Below are positions 14,325 through 22,872 of a stretch of DNA of 42,532 bases, one piece after another. Source of the stretch: Bacteroidales bacterium (GTDB lineage Bacteria > Bacteroidota > Bacteroidia > Bacteroidales > WCHB1-69). A program made the position numbers and the translations under genes. How positions within the stretch are numbered: the first letter of the stretch is position 1; each line of letters begins with the position of its first letter. The stretch spans positions 1 to 42,532 of the forward strand of contig JAFPVR010000006.1 in NCBI GenBank assembly GCA_017395245.1, written 5' to 3'. The notes beneath the pieces were generated by a model. It searched no databases and was not told the origin of the DNA. It was given only the letters and a program-made list of their open reading frames with translations.

Positions 14325-15770
14325 ATGCAGCAAATTATTGGAAGACAGAAAGAAAGAGAAGAATTGGTTCGTTTGTACCATTCAGGCAGACCGGAGTTTG
14401 TGGTTGTGTATGGTCGGAGACGGGTCGGGAAGACTTTTCTGATTCGGGAACATTTTGAGGGCAGATTCGCTTTTTACCATACAGGACTTTCGCCGGCGGA
14501 AATGGATACGGAAGGTTTCGATCTGAAACGCGAACAACTGCGGAGCTTCTGCACTTCGCTCCAGCAATATGGCGGCGAATGGGACACCTATCCGGCCGAT
14601 TGGTTTGATGCTTTCGATTGTCTGAAAGATTTGCTGGAAATGCAATCATCCAGTGAACGACTGGTGGTTTTCATTGACGAACTGCCTTGGATGGGGTTGG
14701 AGTCGCCGGGATTTGTGACCGCCTTGGAGCATTTTTGGAATAATTGGGGAGCTGCTTGTGCCAACCTTATGCTGATTGTGTGCGGATCCGCCGCCTCGTG
14801 GATGTCAGACAACATCCTGAACAGTACAGGAGGTTTATACGGACGCGCCACATTCGACATTCACTTGGAACCGTTTTCCCTATGGGAATGCGAGCAGTTT
14901 TTCCAATCAAGGAACATTTCTATGGATCGCTATGACCAAATTCAAAGCTATATGGTTTTTGGCGGTATTCCTTACTATCTTAATTATCTTCAGCCGAACC
15001 GCAGTTTGGCGCAAAATATAGATTCACTTTTCTTTTCCAAATCTGGCAAACTGAGAAAAGAATTCTCCAAATTATATAAGTCTTTGTTCGCCGATTCCGA
15101 TAAATATATGCAAATCGTGCGCACATTGGCGGCAAAAAGAGATGGACTCACACGGAAAGAGATTGCCGAAAAGACGGGAATCGCTTACAACGGCCGTCTG
15201 ACCAAGATGCTTAAAACGCTCGTGTTGAGCGATTTCGTTGTGTCATACATTTATTACGGAGGTTCAGCAAAAGAGGTCTATTACAAATTGGTAGATAGTT
15301 TTTCCCTTTTTTACCTGAAATTTGTCGATAATCAGCCAAATGTGCGAGAAAATTTTTGGACAACCAATCTGCGGACACCTCAGTTGAATACTTGGCGTGG
15401 ACTTGCGTTCGAGGACGTATGTATGACGCATATTCGTCAAATCAAAAAAGCCTTGGGGTTTTCCGCAGTGGAAAGTACGTCTTCCCCGTGGCGCAGCAAG
15501 GAAGGGAAAGCTCAAATAGATTTACTTTTCGATCGTGCAGACCGGGTTGTCTGTGTGTGCGAAATGAAATTCTCATCTTCTGAATTTTCAGTGGACAAAG
15601 AATACGATGCGGAATTGCGACGGAAAGTGGACCGTTTTGCGGAAGAAACCCGATGCCGGAAATCCATCCAGCTTGCGCTTGTCACCACCTATGGCCTGAC
15701 TCGGAACAGCTATTCCGGACAGTTCCATTCTGCCATCACAATGGACGCTTTGTTTGAGAAGGAGGCGTGA
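14325..15770 (+). CDS. AAA+ ATPase of the archaeal ATPase/DUF234 family
   Basis: 481 residues from the ATG at 14325; a TTG two codons earlier is less likely. Near the N-terminus are IGRQKEREEL, then Walker A VVYGRRRVGKTFLIREHF, and Walker B VVFIDELPW near residue 117. SAASWMSDNIL fits the sensor I region of this family. The middle part contains a winged-helix-like segment (KRDGLTRKEIAEKTGIAYNGRLTKML from about 270). The C-terminal DUF234 region is a nuclease-like fold (YKLVDSFSLFYLKFVDN, then ADRVVCVCEMKFS). These stand-alone ATPases are common, often multicopy accessory genes in Bacteroidota; their role is not settled, and defence or toxin-like roles have been suggested. Possible DNA binding is inferred from the winged helix. 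An operator-like cluster precedes its promoter. Confidence 0.88.
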   Translation: MQQIIGRQKEREELVRLYHSGRPEFVVVYGRRRVGKTFLIREHFEGRFAFYHTGLSPAEMDTEGFDLKREQLRSFCTSLQQYGGEWDTYPADWFDAFDCLKDLLEMQSSSERLVVFIDELPWMGLESPGFVTALEHFWNNWGAACANLMLIVCGSAASWMSDNILNSTGGLYGRATFDIHLEPFSLWECEQFFQSRNISMDRYDQIQSYMVFGGIPYYLNYLQPNRSLAQNIDSLFFSKSGKLRKEFSKLYKSLFADSDKYMQIVRTLAAKRDGLTRKEIAEKTGIAYNGRLTKMLKTLVLSDFVVSYIYYGGSAKEVYYKLVDSFSLFYLKFVDNQPNVRENFWTTNLRTPQLNTWRGLAFEDVCMTHIRQIKKALGFSAVESTSSPWRSKEGKAQIDLLFDRADRVVCVCEMKFSSSEFSVDKEYDAELRRKVDRFAEETRCRKSIQLALVTTYGLTRNSYSGQFHSAITMDALFEKEA

Positions 15771-15817
15771 TTTAGCATTCCCAACACAAACTTCTTTTTC
15801 CCGCCGTTTCGACACCC

Positions 15818-15846
15818 CTTAACTACTAACTACTAACTACTAACTT
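15818..15846. repeat. AACTACT 7-mer tandem repeat at the end of the GH97 gene
   Basis: About four copies of AACTACT span the gap between two convergent genes. The stop codon of the GH97 gene (plus strand 15840-15842) lies inside the last copy. Confidence 0.7.
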
Positions 15847-17936
15847 CTCACTACTACCGCCGTTCCCCCGCCCGGCGCCAACTCCACTTTTAGTTTGCCA
15901 TCCGCAGGAACAGGCATCGTTTTCTTCTGATAATCAATACCTTTGCGGTGGGCGTTGGGACCATCGATGAACATCGTGACCGTGCCAGAAGAGATGCCTA
16001 AGGATTTGAGATCGATTTCGACCGTGCGGGCGTTCCAGTCAGTGATGGCGCCGACGTACCAAGTGTCGCCTTTGCGTTTGGCGGAGACAATAAACTCTCC
16101 TACTCTACCATCTAAAATGCGGGTTTCGTCCCAAACGGTGGGCACCTTGGCGATGAACTCGGTGCATTCGGGTTCTTGCATGTAGGCCGTGGGAGCATCG
16201 CAGAGCATCGCGAAAGGCGCGTCAAAGACCATGTACTCCGCTAATTGTCGGCAGCGCGTACCTTGGCTCATCGGCTCGTTCCAGCTCGGCACGTAGCACC
16301 AGTAGGCGGCATTGCGCATCGCCCCCTGCGTGAAGTCCATCGGACCGGCGAGCATCCGGATGAAGGGAATCGTGACCTCGTACGTCACCATATCGGTCTT
16401 GCTATCGACCCATTTGCACTGTTCCAAGCCGAACACGCCCTCATAGTTGAGCACATTGGGGTAGGTGCGGCTCAGTCCCGTCGGTTTGTATGCCCCATGG
16501 AAGTCGATAAAAAGGTGGTATTTGGCGGCCATAGCGGCCATCCGTTCGTAGAAGTTGACCACTATCTGGTCGTCGCGGTCCATGAAATCGACCTTGAAGC
16601 CTTTCACGCCCATCTCGGAATAGTGCTTGCAAACGCGCTCCATATCTTTGTCCATGGCGGCATAACCGGCCCAAAGCACGATGCCAACGCCCTTACTCTC
16701 AGCGTATTTCACCAGCATCGGCAGGTCAATTTCGGGAATCACTTGGAAGAGGTCGGCTTGCTTGTTCACCGCCCAGCCTTCGTCCAAAATCACGTATTCA
16801 ATACCTTTATCGGCGGCGAAATCGATGTAGTATTTGTAAGTCTCATTGTTGATGCCCGCCTTGAAATCCACGCCCCAGATGTTCCAGTTGTTCCACCAGT
16901 CCCAAGCCACCTTGCCGGGCTTAATCCACGAGACATCAGCCACTTTCGACGGTTCGGAAAGCAGATAGACGAGGTCGTTGTCCGCCAACTCCTTATCCTC
17001 CGTGGCAATGGCAATCACGCGCCACGGAAAATTCCTTGTGCCAGCGGTCTTGGCGATGTAATCGTGACGTTCTTTCACCACATACTGCAGGTTATTATGC
17101 CCGCCTTGTTCCCACGTTTTCGGCAGTGGCGCGAAATAGCCGATCATGGAGTTTCCGCTCGTGTGCTTGAGGTACATGCCTGGATAGTCGCGCAGGTCGG
17201 CCTCGGTGATGACGGCCATGCGCGTATGAATAGGACTGAGGTATTCACCGCTCAGAACATAGCCTTGTGCCACTAACATTGGTAGGAAAGCCAACCTATT
17301 GTCATCCATTTCCTTAAGTGGAATTTTGGTATAGGTGTTTTCAAACGAAGTGCAGAATTGTTCAGAGAAATCACCGTTTTCTGCTGCTTTGCGATTCACG
17401 TAGGGGACAAAAGCCTCTGTCTGCGTAAACCGGTCTGATTCAAACTCAGCAGGCATACCATCCGAGAAATTGAACTCTGCCGTCTCGTGTGTCACGATGA
17501 TGGAATCTTTCATCTTGGTTACAAAGCGATATGCGATGCCGGAATTATAAGCGCGGAATACCACTTGATAATTCCCCTTAAAACTTATGGATAGCTCGTT
17601 ATATTGGTCATGGATGATTGCTTTTTTGTAGAAATTTGTTCTCACATCTTGGTTAACAGACTTCCGCTCAGTTTTCGTCACTTTCAGGTTACGCCCCAGC
17701 ACAGTGCCGTCGCCCAGTTCCATGCTGATATCAGAGCGTTCAATAAACGGACCAGTTTCCTCGTCGGTATAGACCGAGTAATGTAGATTACTTCCCGGAA
17801 CGAAGTCAATCATGACAACCAGTTTACCGTCAGGAGAGGCAAGTCGTTGTATATGTTTTGTAGAAAAAGTATAATCTTGTGCGGAAAGGGTCACAAACAG
17901 CCCGCAAAACAGCATCAGGAGGAGATGTTTTTTCAT
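15840..17936 (-). CDS. Glycoside hydrolase family 97 enzyme (alpha-glucosidase/alpha-galactosidase)
   Basis: 698 residues with a signal peptide (MKKHLLLMLFCGLFVTLSAQ), so periplasmic. The N-terminal beta-sandwich (ASPDGKLVVMIDF, then GIAYRF) precedes a TIM barrel. Barrel landmarks are KVAWDWWNNWNIWGVDF, YVILDEGWA, VGIVLWAGYAAMDKDM, GFKVDFMDRDDQ with Asp near residue 450, IDFHGAYKPTGLSRTYPN and NYEGVFGLEQ. GH97 has inverting members like SusB (base glutamates) and retaining alpha-galactosidases (Asp nucleophile). The KVDFMDRDD segment suggests the retaining type, but that is inference from a motif. The C-terminal sandwich ends in a Gly-Gly-Thr-Ala strand. Its -7 box is TATCTTTG. No SusC/D pair adjoins it. 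Confidence 0.93.
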   Translation of the reverse strand: MKKHLLLMLFCGLFVTLSAQDYTFSTKHIQRLASPDGKLVVMIDFVPGSNLHYSVYTDEETGPFIERSDISMELGDGTVLGRNLKVTKTERKSVNQDVRTNFYKKAIIHDQYNELSISFKGNYQVVFRAYNSGIAYRFVTKMKDSIIVTHETAEFNFSDGMPAEFESDRFTQTEAFVPYVNRKAAENGDFSEQFCTSFENTYTKIPLKEMDDNRLAFLPMLVAQGYVLSGEYLSPIHTRMAVITEADLRDYPGMYLKHTSGNSMIGYFAPLPKTWEQGGHNNLQYVVKERHDYIAKTAGTRNFPWRVIAIATEDKELADNDLVYLLSEPSKVADVSWIKPGKVAWDWWNNWNIWGVDFKAGINNETYKYYIDFAADKGIEYVILDEGWAVNKQADLFQVIPEIDLPMLVKYAESKGVGIVLWAGYAAMDKDMERVCKHYSEMGVKGFKVDFMDRDDQIVVNFYERMAAMAAKYHLFIDFHGAYKPTGLSRTYPNVLNYEGVFGLEQCKWVDSKTDMVTYEVTIPFIRMLAGPMDFTQGAMRNAAYWCYVPSWNEPMSQGTRCRQLAEYMVFDAPFAMLCDAPTAYMQEPECTEFIAKVPTVWDETRILDGRVGEFIVSAKRKGDTWYVGAITDWNARTVEIDLKSLGISSGTVTMFIDGPNAHRKGIDYQKKTMPVPADGKLKVELAPGGGTAVVVRS

Positions 17937-17955
17937 AATGACAGGATTTAGGCGG

Positions 17956-17963
17956 CAAAGATA
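17956..17963 (-). promoter_or_regulatory. -7 box (TATCTTTG) of the GH97 gene
   Basis: An exact TAnnTTTG on the minus strand, 20 bases before the start at 17936. Confidence 0.65.
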
Positions 17964-17980
17964 CGGAAATTACGGATATG

Positions 17981-18112
17981 TTGAAACCTGCTGAAACGCG
18001 GTTTCAGATCCTTGTTTCAGCAATGTTCAATATTGAAACCTGCTGAAATTGGATTTCGAATCCTCGTTTCAGCAATGTTCAATGTTGAAATCTGCTGAAA
18101 CGGGATTAGTAT
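17981..18112. repeat. 52-bp tandem repeat, about 2.4 copies, between rfbC and GH97
   Basis: Units begin with TTGAAACCTGCTGAAA at 17981, 18033 and 18085 (the last reads TTGAAATCTG). The first unit contains the palindrome CTGAAACGCGGTTTCAG. The third runs into the stop codon of rfbC at 18106-18108. GAAACCTG/CAGGTTTC words also appear near 23470 and 42050. Confidence 0.9.
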
Positions 18113-18654
18113 TCGAACGGCGACACGAAATCCGCGAACGCCTCGCCCATCATATCCTTCTCCGACGTGATCGGATTCTCCACCTGCCAATCGATGTTCA
18201 AAGCCTTGTCGTTGAAGAGGATGCAGCCTTCGGAAGCCTTGTTGTAGAAGGCGGAGCACTTGTAGGCGAAAACAGTGTCATCTTCCAAGGCGGCGAAACC
18301 GTGTGCGAAACCGGCAGGCAGGTAGAATTGGCGGAAATTGTCGGCGGTGAGCAACGTGGAAACGTACTGCCCGTATGTGGGACTGCCCTTGCGGATGTCG
18401 ACCGCGAAGTCGAGGCACGCGCCGCGCAGCACCCGCACGAGCTTGGCTTGCGCATACGGCGGCTTCTGGAAATGCAACCCGCGCACCACACCCTTCTGCG
18501 AGCACGACTGGTTGTCCTGCACGAAATTGTCAGTGATTCCTAACTCTTTGAATCTTTGTTCGTTATAGCTCTCAAAAAAATATCCGCGGTCATCCTTGAA
18601 AACCGTCGGCTCGATAATTAACAGTCCTTCGATTTTGGTTTTGATTATTTCCAT
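18106..18654 (-). CDS. rfbC: dTDP-4-dehydrorhamnose 3,5-epimerase
   Basis: 182 residues, the usual family length. This cupin enzyme epimerises dTDP-4-keto-6-deoxyglucose at C3 and C5 on the way to dTDP-L-rhamnose for surface polysaccharides. Family landmarks are the opening GLLIIEPTVFKDDRGYFFES, the QDNQSCSQKGVVRGLHFQ region with the active-site His of GLHFQ, VRVLRGACLDFAVDIRKGSPTYG, LPAGFAHGF, and the tyrosine in AYKCSAFYN. No other rhamnose genes (rfbA, B, D) are in the window, so it is isolated from the pathway. The 3' end runs into a 52-bp tandem repeat and the 5' end is preceded by a word repeat, so expression signals are unclear. Confidence 0.97.
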   Translation of the reverse strand: MEIIKTKIEGLLIIEPTVFKDDRGYFFESYNEQRFKELGITDNFVQDNQSCSQKGVVRGLHFQKPPYAQAKLVRVLRGACLDFAVDIRKGSPTYGQYVSTLLTADNFRQFYLPAGFAHGFAALEDDTVFAYKCSAFYNKASEGCILFNDKALNIDWQVENPITSEKDMMGEAFADFVSPFEY

Positions 18655-18656
18655 TA

Positions 18657-18714
18657 TTGGTGATTAGTGATTGGTGATTAGTGATTGGTGATTAGTGATT
18701 GGTGATTGGTGAGG
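18657..18714. repeat. GATTAGTGATTGGT tandem word repeat upstream of rfbC
   Basis: Alternating GATTAGT and GATTGGT 7-mers repeat about eight times directly before the start of rfbC. A related complementary repeat (ACCAATCACC) lies at 25717-25822. Confidence 0.85.
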
Positions 18715-18717
18715 GTC

Positions 18718-18745
18718 GTAGAGACGCAAAATCTTGCGTCTCTAC
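18718..18745. repeat. 28-bp palindrome, copy 2
   Basis: Same element as at 6946, with one base changed near the centre (AAAATCTTGCG). It is intergenic, between the 3' end of the ClC gene and the 5' end of rfbC. Confidence 0.95.
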
Positions 18746-18757
18746 ATCCAACCCTTA

Positions 18758-18798
18758 TATTCATAATTCAGCATTCATAATTCATAATTCATAATTGA
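18758..18798. repeat. ATTCATA word repeat after the ClC gene
   Basis: About five copies of ATTCATA(A/T) lie immediately after the stop of the minus-strand ClC gene at 18800. Confidence 0.75.
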
Positions 18799-18799
18799 A

Positions 18800-20587
18800 T
18801 CAGTCTTCGGAATTGTCCGCGATAAATGTCTGATATTCTGACAAAAACTTCGCCTTGGAGACGAACCCGATGTATTTTCGGTCGCGGGTGATGACGGGCA
18901 TGTTGAAGTTGCCGGTGCGTTTGAACTTCTCTAAAACCGTCGCCGCCGTATCGTCCTCATAGATAAACTCTTCGGGCTCGATCATCAGGTCCTCGACATG
19001 CAGTTTGTCGTAAAGTTCCTGCTTGAAGATGACATCGCGGTGGTCGTCCATCACCAAAAGGCCGGAGAAGAGGTTGTTCTCGTCAATAACCACAAAGAGG
19101 TTTCGCTTGCACTGGGCGATGACGTCGGTGTAGGTGCGCAGGGTGCTGCGAACAGGGATGGTGAGGATGTTGGTGTCGATGGTCTGATGCCAAGGCAGTT
19201 TGCGCAAGGCGTATTTGTCTTTGTTGTGGGTGCGGAGGTTGTCTTTCTCGGCCAACGGCTGGGTGTAAACGGAGTATTTCTCGAACGGGTTGACGCAAAG
19301 GTAGGAGCAGGCGGCGGTAACCATCAGCGGAATCAGCAGCGTGTAACCCGTTGAGGATTCGGCGATAAGGAACATGGCCGTGAGGGGTGCCTGCATCACG
19401 CCAGTCATCACGCCGGCCATACCCGCGAGGATGAAGTTGGCGTATGGCAAGTCAATGCCGAGGAAGACGTGCGATACGTGTGCCACCAAGAAACCTGTGA
19501 AAGCGCCGATGAAGAGTGTCGGGGCGAAAACGCCGCCCACGCCGCCCGCAGTGGTGGTGAATGTGGTGGCGAAAACCTTCAGCAGGATGATGGCCGTCAC
19601 CGCGAGAATCAGCAGTCCTTCATGCCCCATCAGCCCGAAGAGGGGCGAGTTGTTGAACATGGACATCCATTGGCCGTTCAGCAGGTCGTTGACGTTATTA
19701 TAACCTTCGCCGTAGAACACCGGGAAAAGGAAGATGAGCGCACTGAGGGCCACCCCACCGATCAACGCCCTGACATACACCCGTTTGATCTTGCGCATCC
19801 ACTTTTCGATCCAGCGTGAGGTGCGCAGAAAATAGACGGAGATGAGGCCGGTAAGCACACCGAGGATAATGTAGAACGGGATATTGCCGACAGAGAAGCC
19901 TTGGGTGGTGTCCACAGTGAACATCACGTCGTGACCGAGGAAAAGGACGGACATGACGGTGCCGGTGGCGGCAGAAAGTAGCAGCGGCAAGAGAGCGCTG
20001 CCGGTGAGGTCGAGCATCAGCACCTCGAAGGTGAAAACCAAGGCGGCGATGGGAGCCTTGAAGATGGCCGCCATCGCGGCAGTAGAACCGCAGGCTAACA
20101 GCAGGGTGGTCTGCTTTGTGTTGAGATGGAAAAACCGCGCCAAGTTCGAGCCGATGGCACTGCCCGTGAGCACAATGGGTGCCTCCAATCCCACGGAACC
20201 GCCGAACCCGACGGTGATCGCACTTGACACCATCGAGGAATAGACGTTATGGAACCGCAGCATACCGTCGCTCTTGCAAATCGACTTCAGCACAATGCTC
20301 ACGCCATGGCTCAGGTTGTCGCGCACCACGCCCCGCACGAACAGGAGCGTGAGAAAAATGCCGATGGGCGGGAAAATCAGGTAGAGATAGTTGACGCTGG
20401 CCGCCGGGAATGCCTGGCTCAACAGCCGCGTGGTGAAGTGCAGCAAGTTCTTGATGATAATGGCTGCAGCGGCACCCAAAAAACCGATTACCACGCTGAG
20501 AATCAGTACAGTAACCTTGTCCGTGAAGTGCTTCTTCACGAACCGCCTAAATCGGGCAACCGCATATAAAAACCGTCTGCTTTTCAT
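18800..20587 (-). CDS. ClC-type chloride channel/transporter with C-terminal CBS domains
   Basis: 595 residues from the ATG at 20587. An upstream in-frame ATG near 20614 lies inside the -7 promoter box TACATTTG and is rejected. The membrane part has ten or more helices and ClC filter motifs: GFGGSVGLEAPIVLTGSAIGS (residues about 112-132), with the Glu in the gating-glutamate position of GxEGP, and GGVGGVFAPTLFIGA for the GxFxP segment. FKAPIAALVFTFE is also typical. Residues about 450-590 form two CBS domains (ILTIPVRSTLRTYTDVI and VEDLMIEPEEFIYEDDT), which in other ClC proteins respond to adenine nucleotides. It moves chloride or other anions across the inner membrane; channel versus proton exchanger cannot be told from what I see. 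Confidence 0.93.
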   Translation of the reverse strand: MKSRRFLYAVARFRRFVKKHFTDKVTVLILSVVIGFLGAAAAIIIKNLLHFTTRLLSQAFPAASVNYLYLIFPPIGIFLTLLFVRGVVRDNLSHGVSIVLKSICKSDGMLRFHNVYSSMVSSAITVGFGGSVGLEAPIVLTGSAIGSNLARFFHLNTKQTTLLLACGSTAAMAAIFKAPIAALVFTFEVLMLDLTGSALLPLLLSAATGTVMSVLFLGHDVMFTVDTTQGFSVGNIPFYIILGVLTGLISVYFLRTSRWIEKWMRKIKRVYVRALIGGVALSALIFLFPVFYGEGYNNVNDLLNGQWMSMFNNSPLFGLMGHEGLLILAVTAIILLKVFATTFTTTAGGVGGVFAPTLFIGAFTGFLVAHVSHVFLGIDLPYANFILAGMAGVMTGVMQAPLTAMFLIAESSTGYTLLIPLMVTAACSYLCVNPFEKYSVYTQPLAEKDNLRTHNKDKYALRKLPWHQTIDTNILTIPVRSTLRTYTDVIAQCKRNLFVVIDENNLFSGLLVMDDHRDVIFKQELYDKLHVEDLMIEPEEFIYEDDTAATVLEKFKRTGNFNMPVITRDRKYIGFVSKAKFLSEYQTFIADNSED

Positions 20588-20603
20588 AGGAAACTCAAGG
20601 CGG

Positions 20604-20611
20604 CAAATGTA
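20604..20611 (-). promoter_or_regulatory. -7 box (TACATTTG) of the ClC gene
   Basis: An exact TAnnTTTG on the minus strand, 17 bases before the ATG at 20587. It overlaps the alternative upstream ATG and so decides against it. Confidence 0.65.
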
Positions 20612-20642
20612 CATATTTTTCGATACCGTGCAATATATTTTG

Positions 20643-20650
20643 TATTTTTG
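20643..20650 (+). promoter_or_regulatory. -7 box (TATTTTTG) of the divergent secreted-protein gene
   Basis: An exact TAnnTTTG, 14 bases before the ATG at 20665, implying an almost leaderless message. Confidence 0.6.
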
Positions 20651-20664
20651 CCGTTTGTTTTCAG

Positions 20665-21621
20665 ATGCTCAAACGCTTTCCGGTCATATTGACATTGATC
20701 CTGCTTTGCTGGACGACGGCTTTCCCCCAAAAGAAGGCCGATTTCCGTATGTGGGAGGACAGCCTCATCCACCTGCGCAACCAGGTGATGGCCGAATCTG
20801 ACGAAACCGTGCGACTTGCCCTCAACGAGGACTTCATGACCCTTTTGGAGGAGGTGCTCCAGATGCCCGACGCCTTCAAATTCACCTGGGATTCGGTCGA
20901 CAACTTCAGCGTTTTGGCCTCTCCCGACAATATTTTCAAGATTTTCACGTGGTATGTCGTCAAAAACAACTACGACATTGAGAATTTCGGCTTCATCCAC
21001 GTCTACAACGACAGCCGCAAGAAGCACGTGCTCTACCCGCTCTACGACAAGCGGCAGAACATTGACTACCCCAAGACGCTCGTCGGCAACCACAACCGCT
21101 GGTACGGCGCCGTCTATTACAAAATTATCCCCGTAAAGGAGAAGAACACCACCTACTACACGCTCCTCGGCTGGAACGGCAACGACTTGTTTACCAATCA
21201 AAAGCTGATTGAGATTCTGCACTTTAACAAGGAGATGACCCCGATTTTCGGGGCGCGGGTCTTCAAGAACTACCCCGAGAAGGTGGCGCGGGTCATCTTC
21301 GAATACTCCAAAAACGCCACGATGTACCTCAACTACGAAAACCAAGAGTACCTCGTCAGCACGGGCAAATACAACCCCAAGACCCGCGACTACGACTACA
21401 AGCGCATCCGCTGCGACATGATTATCTTCGAGGAACTGATCCCGATGGACGAAGCGATGAAAAACGTGCCAGCCTACATGGTGCCGGAATCCAGTCTGAA
21501 CCAGGGTTTTATCGAGGAGGACGGCAAGTGGGTGTTTCAGAAGAGCGTTCGCGGCGCCAACCCCGACAAGCCGCGTCCCGAGCACCAACATAAAAACCGA
21601 AACTACTATTCCGTACAATAA
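20665..21621 (+). CDS. Conserved Bacteroidota secreted protein, unknown function
   Basis: 318 residues with a signal peptide (MLKRFPVILTLILLCWTTAFPQ). The mature protein starts with a charged helical region (MWEDSLIHLRNQVMAESDETVRLALNEDFMTLLEEVL, residues about 28-65). It then has aromatic-rich strands (NIFKIFTWYVVKNN, KEKNTTYYTLLGWNGND, RVIFEYSKNATMYLNYEN) and a C-terminus rich in Asn/Lys/Pro. The LLGWNGND strand is typical of a widespread uncharacterised Bacteroidales family. No catalytic motif is visible. The manA gene follows after six bases, so the two form an operon; a link to mannose or polysaccharide metabolism is only positional. Confidence 0.85.
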   Translation: MLKRFPVILTLILLCWTTAFPQKKADFRMWEDSLIHLRNQVMAESDETVRLALNEDFMTLLEEVLQMPDAFKFTWDSVDNFSVLASPDNIFKIFTWYVVKNNYDIENFGFIHVYNDSRKKHVLYPLYDKRQNIDYPKTLVGNHNRWYGAVYYKIIPVKEKNTTYYTLLGWNGNDLFTNQKLIEILHFNKEMTPIFGARVFKNYPEKVARVIFEYSKNATMYLNYENQEYLVSTGKYNPKTRDYDYKRIRCDMIIFEELIPMDEAMKNVPAYMVPESSLNQGFIEEDGKWVFQKSVRGANPDKPRPEHQHKNRNYYSVQ

Positions 21622-21627
21622 TTCAAT

Positions 21628-22611
21628 ATGTCAACACTATATCCGCTGAAATTCACGCCTGCCCTGAAGGAGAAAATCTGGGGCGGCCGCAAAATCGAAA
21701 CCATCCTCAAACATGACATCGGCAAGTTGCCGAACTGCGGCGAAAGCTGGGAAGTCTCCGGCCTCGTAGACGACGAGTCGGTGGTCCGCAACGGCTTTCT
21801 GGCCGAAAACAACCTCAACGAACTGCTCGAAATCTACCTCACCGACCTTGTGGGCGAGAAAAACTACGAGCAATACGGGCTCGGATTCCCGCTGCTCATC
21901 AAATTCATCGACGCGCAGGACAACCTCTCCGTGCAAGTACATCCGGACGACGCGTTCGCGCAGGAGCGTTACGGGCAGAATGGCAAGACAGAAATGTGGC
22001 ACGTAATCCAGGCCGACGAAGGCGCGGGCCTTTATGTCGGGTTCAACCAGAAGATTACCGCGCAGCAGTATCTCGATGCGGTGGAGAACGGCACACTGGA
22101 ACTCTTTCTCAAGTTCTACCCCGTGAAATCCGGCGACACTTTCATGATTCCCGCCGGCACAGTGCACGCCATCGGCAAAGGGGTGCTGTTGGCCGAAATC
22201 CAGCAGCCTTCCGACATCACCTTCCGCATCTACGATTGGAACCGCGTGGACGCCGACGGCAACCGGCGCGAGTTGCACACGGAGGAGGCCTTCGAAGCCA
22301 TCCACTCCGAGGAGAACCTGAAGGATTTCCAAGTACACTACACCCCCGAGCGAAACAAAACTATTTCGCTGGTAAAGTCGCCCTACTTCACCACCAACCT
22401 GTTGGAGATGGACATGCAAGTGCAGAAGTCGTTCGTAAACCTCGACTCATTTGTCATCTACATCTGTCTGGAAGGCAGCGCGTTCCTGATTGCCGACAAC
22501 ACCAAGGAACGGTTGGAGACTGGCGAGGTTGCGCTCATCCCCGCCGAAATGGAGCAGCTGCAGATTATCCCCGACAATTACGCAAAACTCTTGGAAGTCT
22601 ATTGCGTATGA
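21628..22611 (+). CDS. manA: Mannose-6-phosphate isomerase, class I
   Basis: 327 residues, the length of the short Bacillus-like class I enzymes. It interconverts fructose-6-phosphate and mannose-6-phosphate using zinc. Motifs: FTPALKEKIWGGRKI at the start, NCGESWEVSG, FPLLIKFIDAQDNLSVQVHPDD with the metal-binding Gln/His pair, GKTEMWHVIQ with the Glu ligand, and FMIPAGTVHAIGKG with the second His. The C-terminal cupin half ends near residue 320. It feeds GDP-mannose and fucose synthesis, or mannose use. It lies six bases after the secreted-protein gene. All expected zinc ligands are present. Confidence 0.95.
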   Translation: MSTLYPLKFTPALKEKIWGGRKIETILKHDIGKLPNCGESWEVSGLVDDESVVRNGFLAENNLNELLEIYLTDLVGEKNYEQYGLGFPLLIKFIDAQDNLSVQVHPDDAFAQERYGQNGKTEMWHVIQADEGAGLYVGFNQKITAQQYLDAVENGTLELFLKFYPVKSGDTFMIPAGTVHAIGKGVLLAEIQQPSDITFRIYDWNRVDADGNRRELHTEEAFEAIHSEENLKDFQVHYTPERNKTISLVKSPYFTTNLLEMDMQVQKSFVNLDSFVIYICLEGSAFLIADNTKERLETGEVALIPAEMEQLQIIPDNYAKLLEVYCV

Positions 22612-22730
22612 GAAGGCATTAGGCAGGAGGCAAAAGGCATTAGACCTGTTGATAATTGTTTGTGTTTTAGGAATATACGGATGCTCTTATAAAAAAGTGC
22701 ATCAGTGGTTGGATATATCGAAAAAAAATG

Positions 22731-22738
22731 TATTTTTG
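22731..22738 (+). promoter_or_regulatory. -7 box (TATTTTTG) of the tRNA-Ala gene
   Basis: An exact TAnnTTTG, 15 bases before the first tRNA base. Confidence 0.65.
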
Positions 22739-22753
22739 CCGCCGATTTCAGTT

Positions 22754-22827
22754 GGGGCGTTAGCTCAGTTGGCTAGAGCGTTTGACTGGCAGTCAAGAGG
22801 TCGTGAGTTCGATTCTCATACGCTCCA
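22754..22827 (+). tRNA. tRNA-Ala (anticodon GGC)
   Basis: A 74-base cloverleaf. Acceptor GGGGCGT pairs with ACGCTCC, including the G3-U70 pair that marks alanine tRNAs. The D arm is GCTC/GAGC, the anticodon loop CTGGCAG gives GGC, and the T arm is GTGAG/CTCAT with TTCGATT. Discriminator A73 is present and CCA is not encoded. A promoter lies just upstream and a strong terminator just downstream. Confidence 0.97.
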
Positions 22828-22828
22828 C

Positions 22829-22865
22829 AAAAAACACCTGCGAATGTTTCGCAGGTGTTTTTTTA
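22829..22865 (+). terminator. Intrinsic terminator after tRNA-Ala
   Basis: AACACCTGCGAA pairs with TTCGCAGGTGTT around a two-to-three-base loop and is followed by a run of T. The A-run on the other side makes it usable for the convergent minus-strand gene as well. Confidence 0.9.
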
Positions 22866-22872
22866 TGTTTTG

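Noticed and set aside
20588-20614. Longer N-terminus for the ClC protein
   Set aside because: The upstream ATG lies inside the TACATTTG promoter box, so it would be at or before the transcript start.
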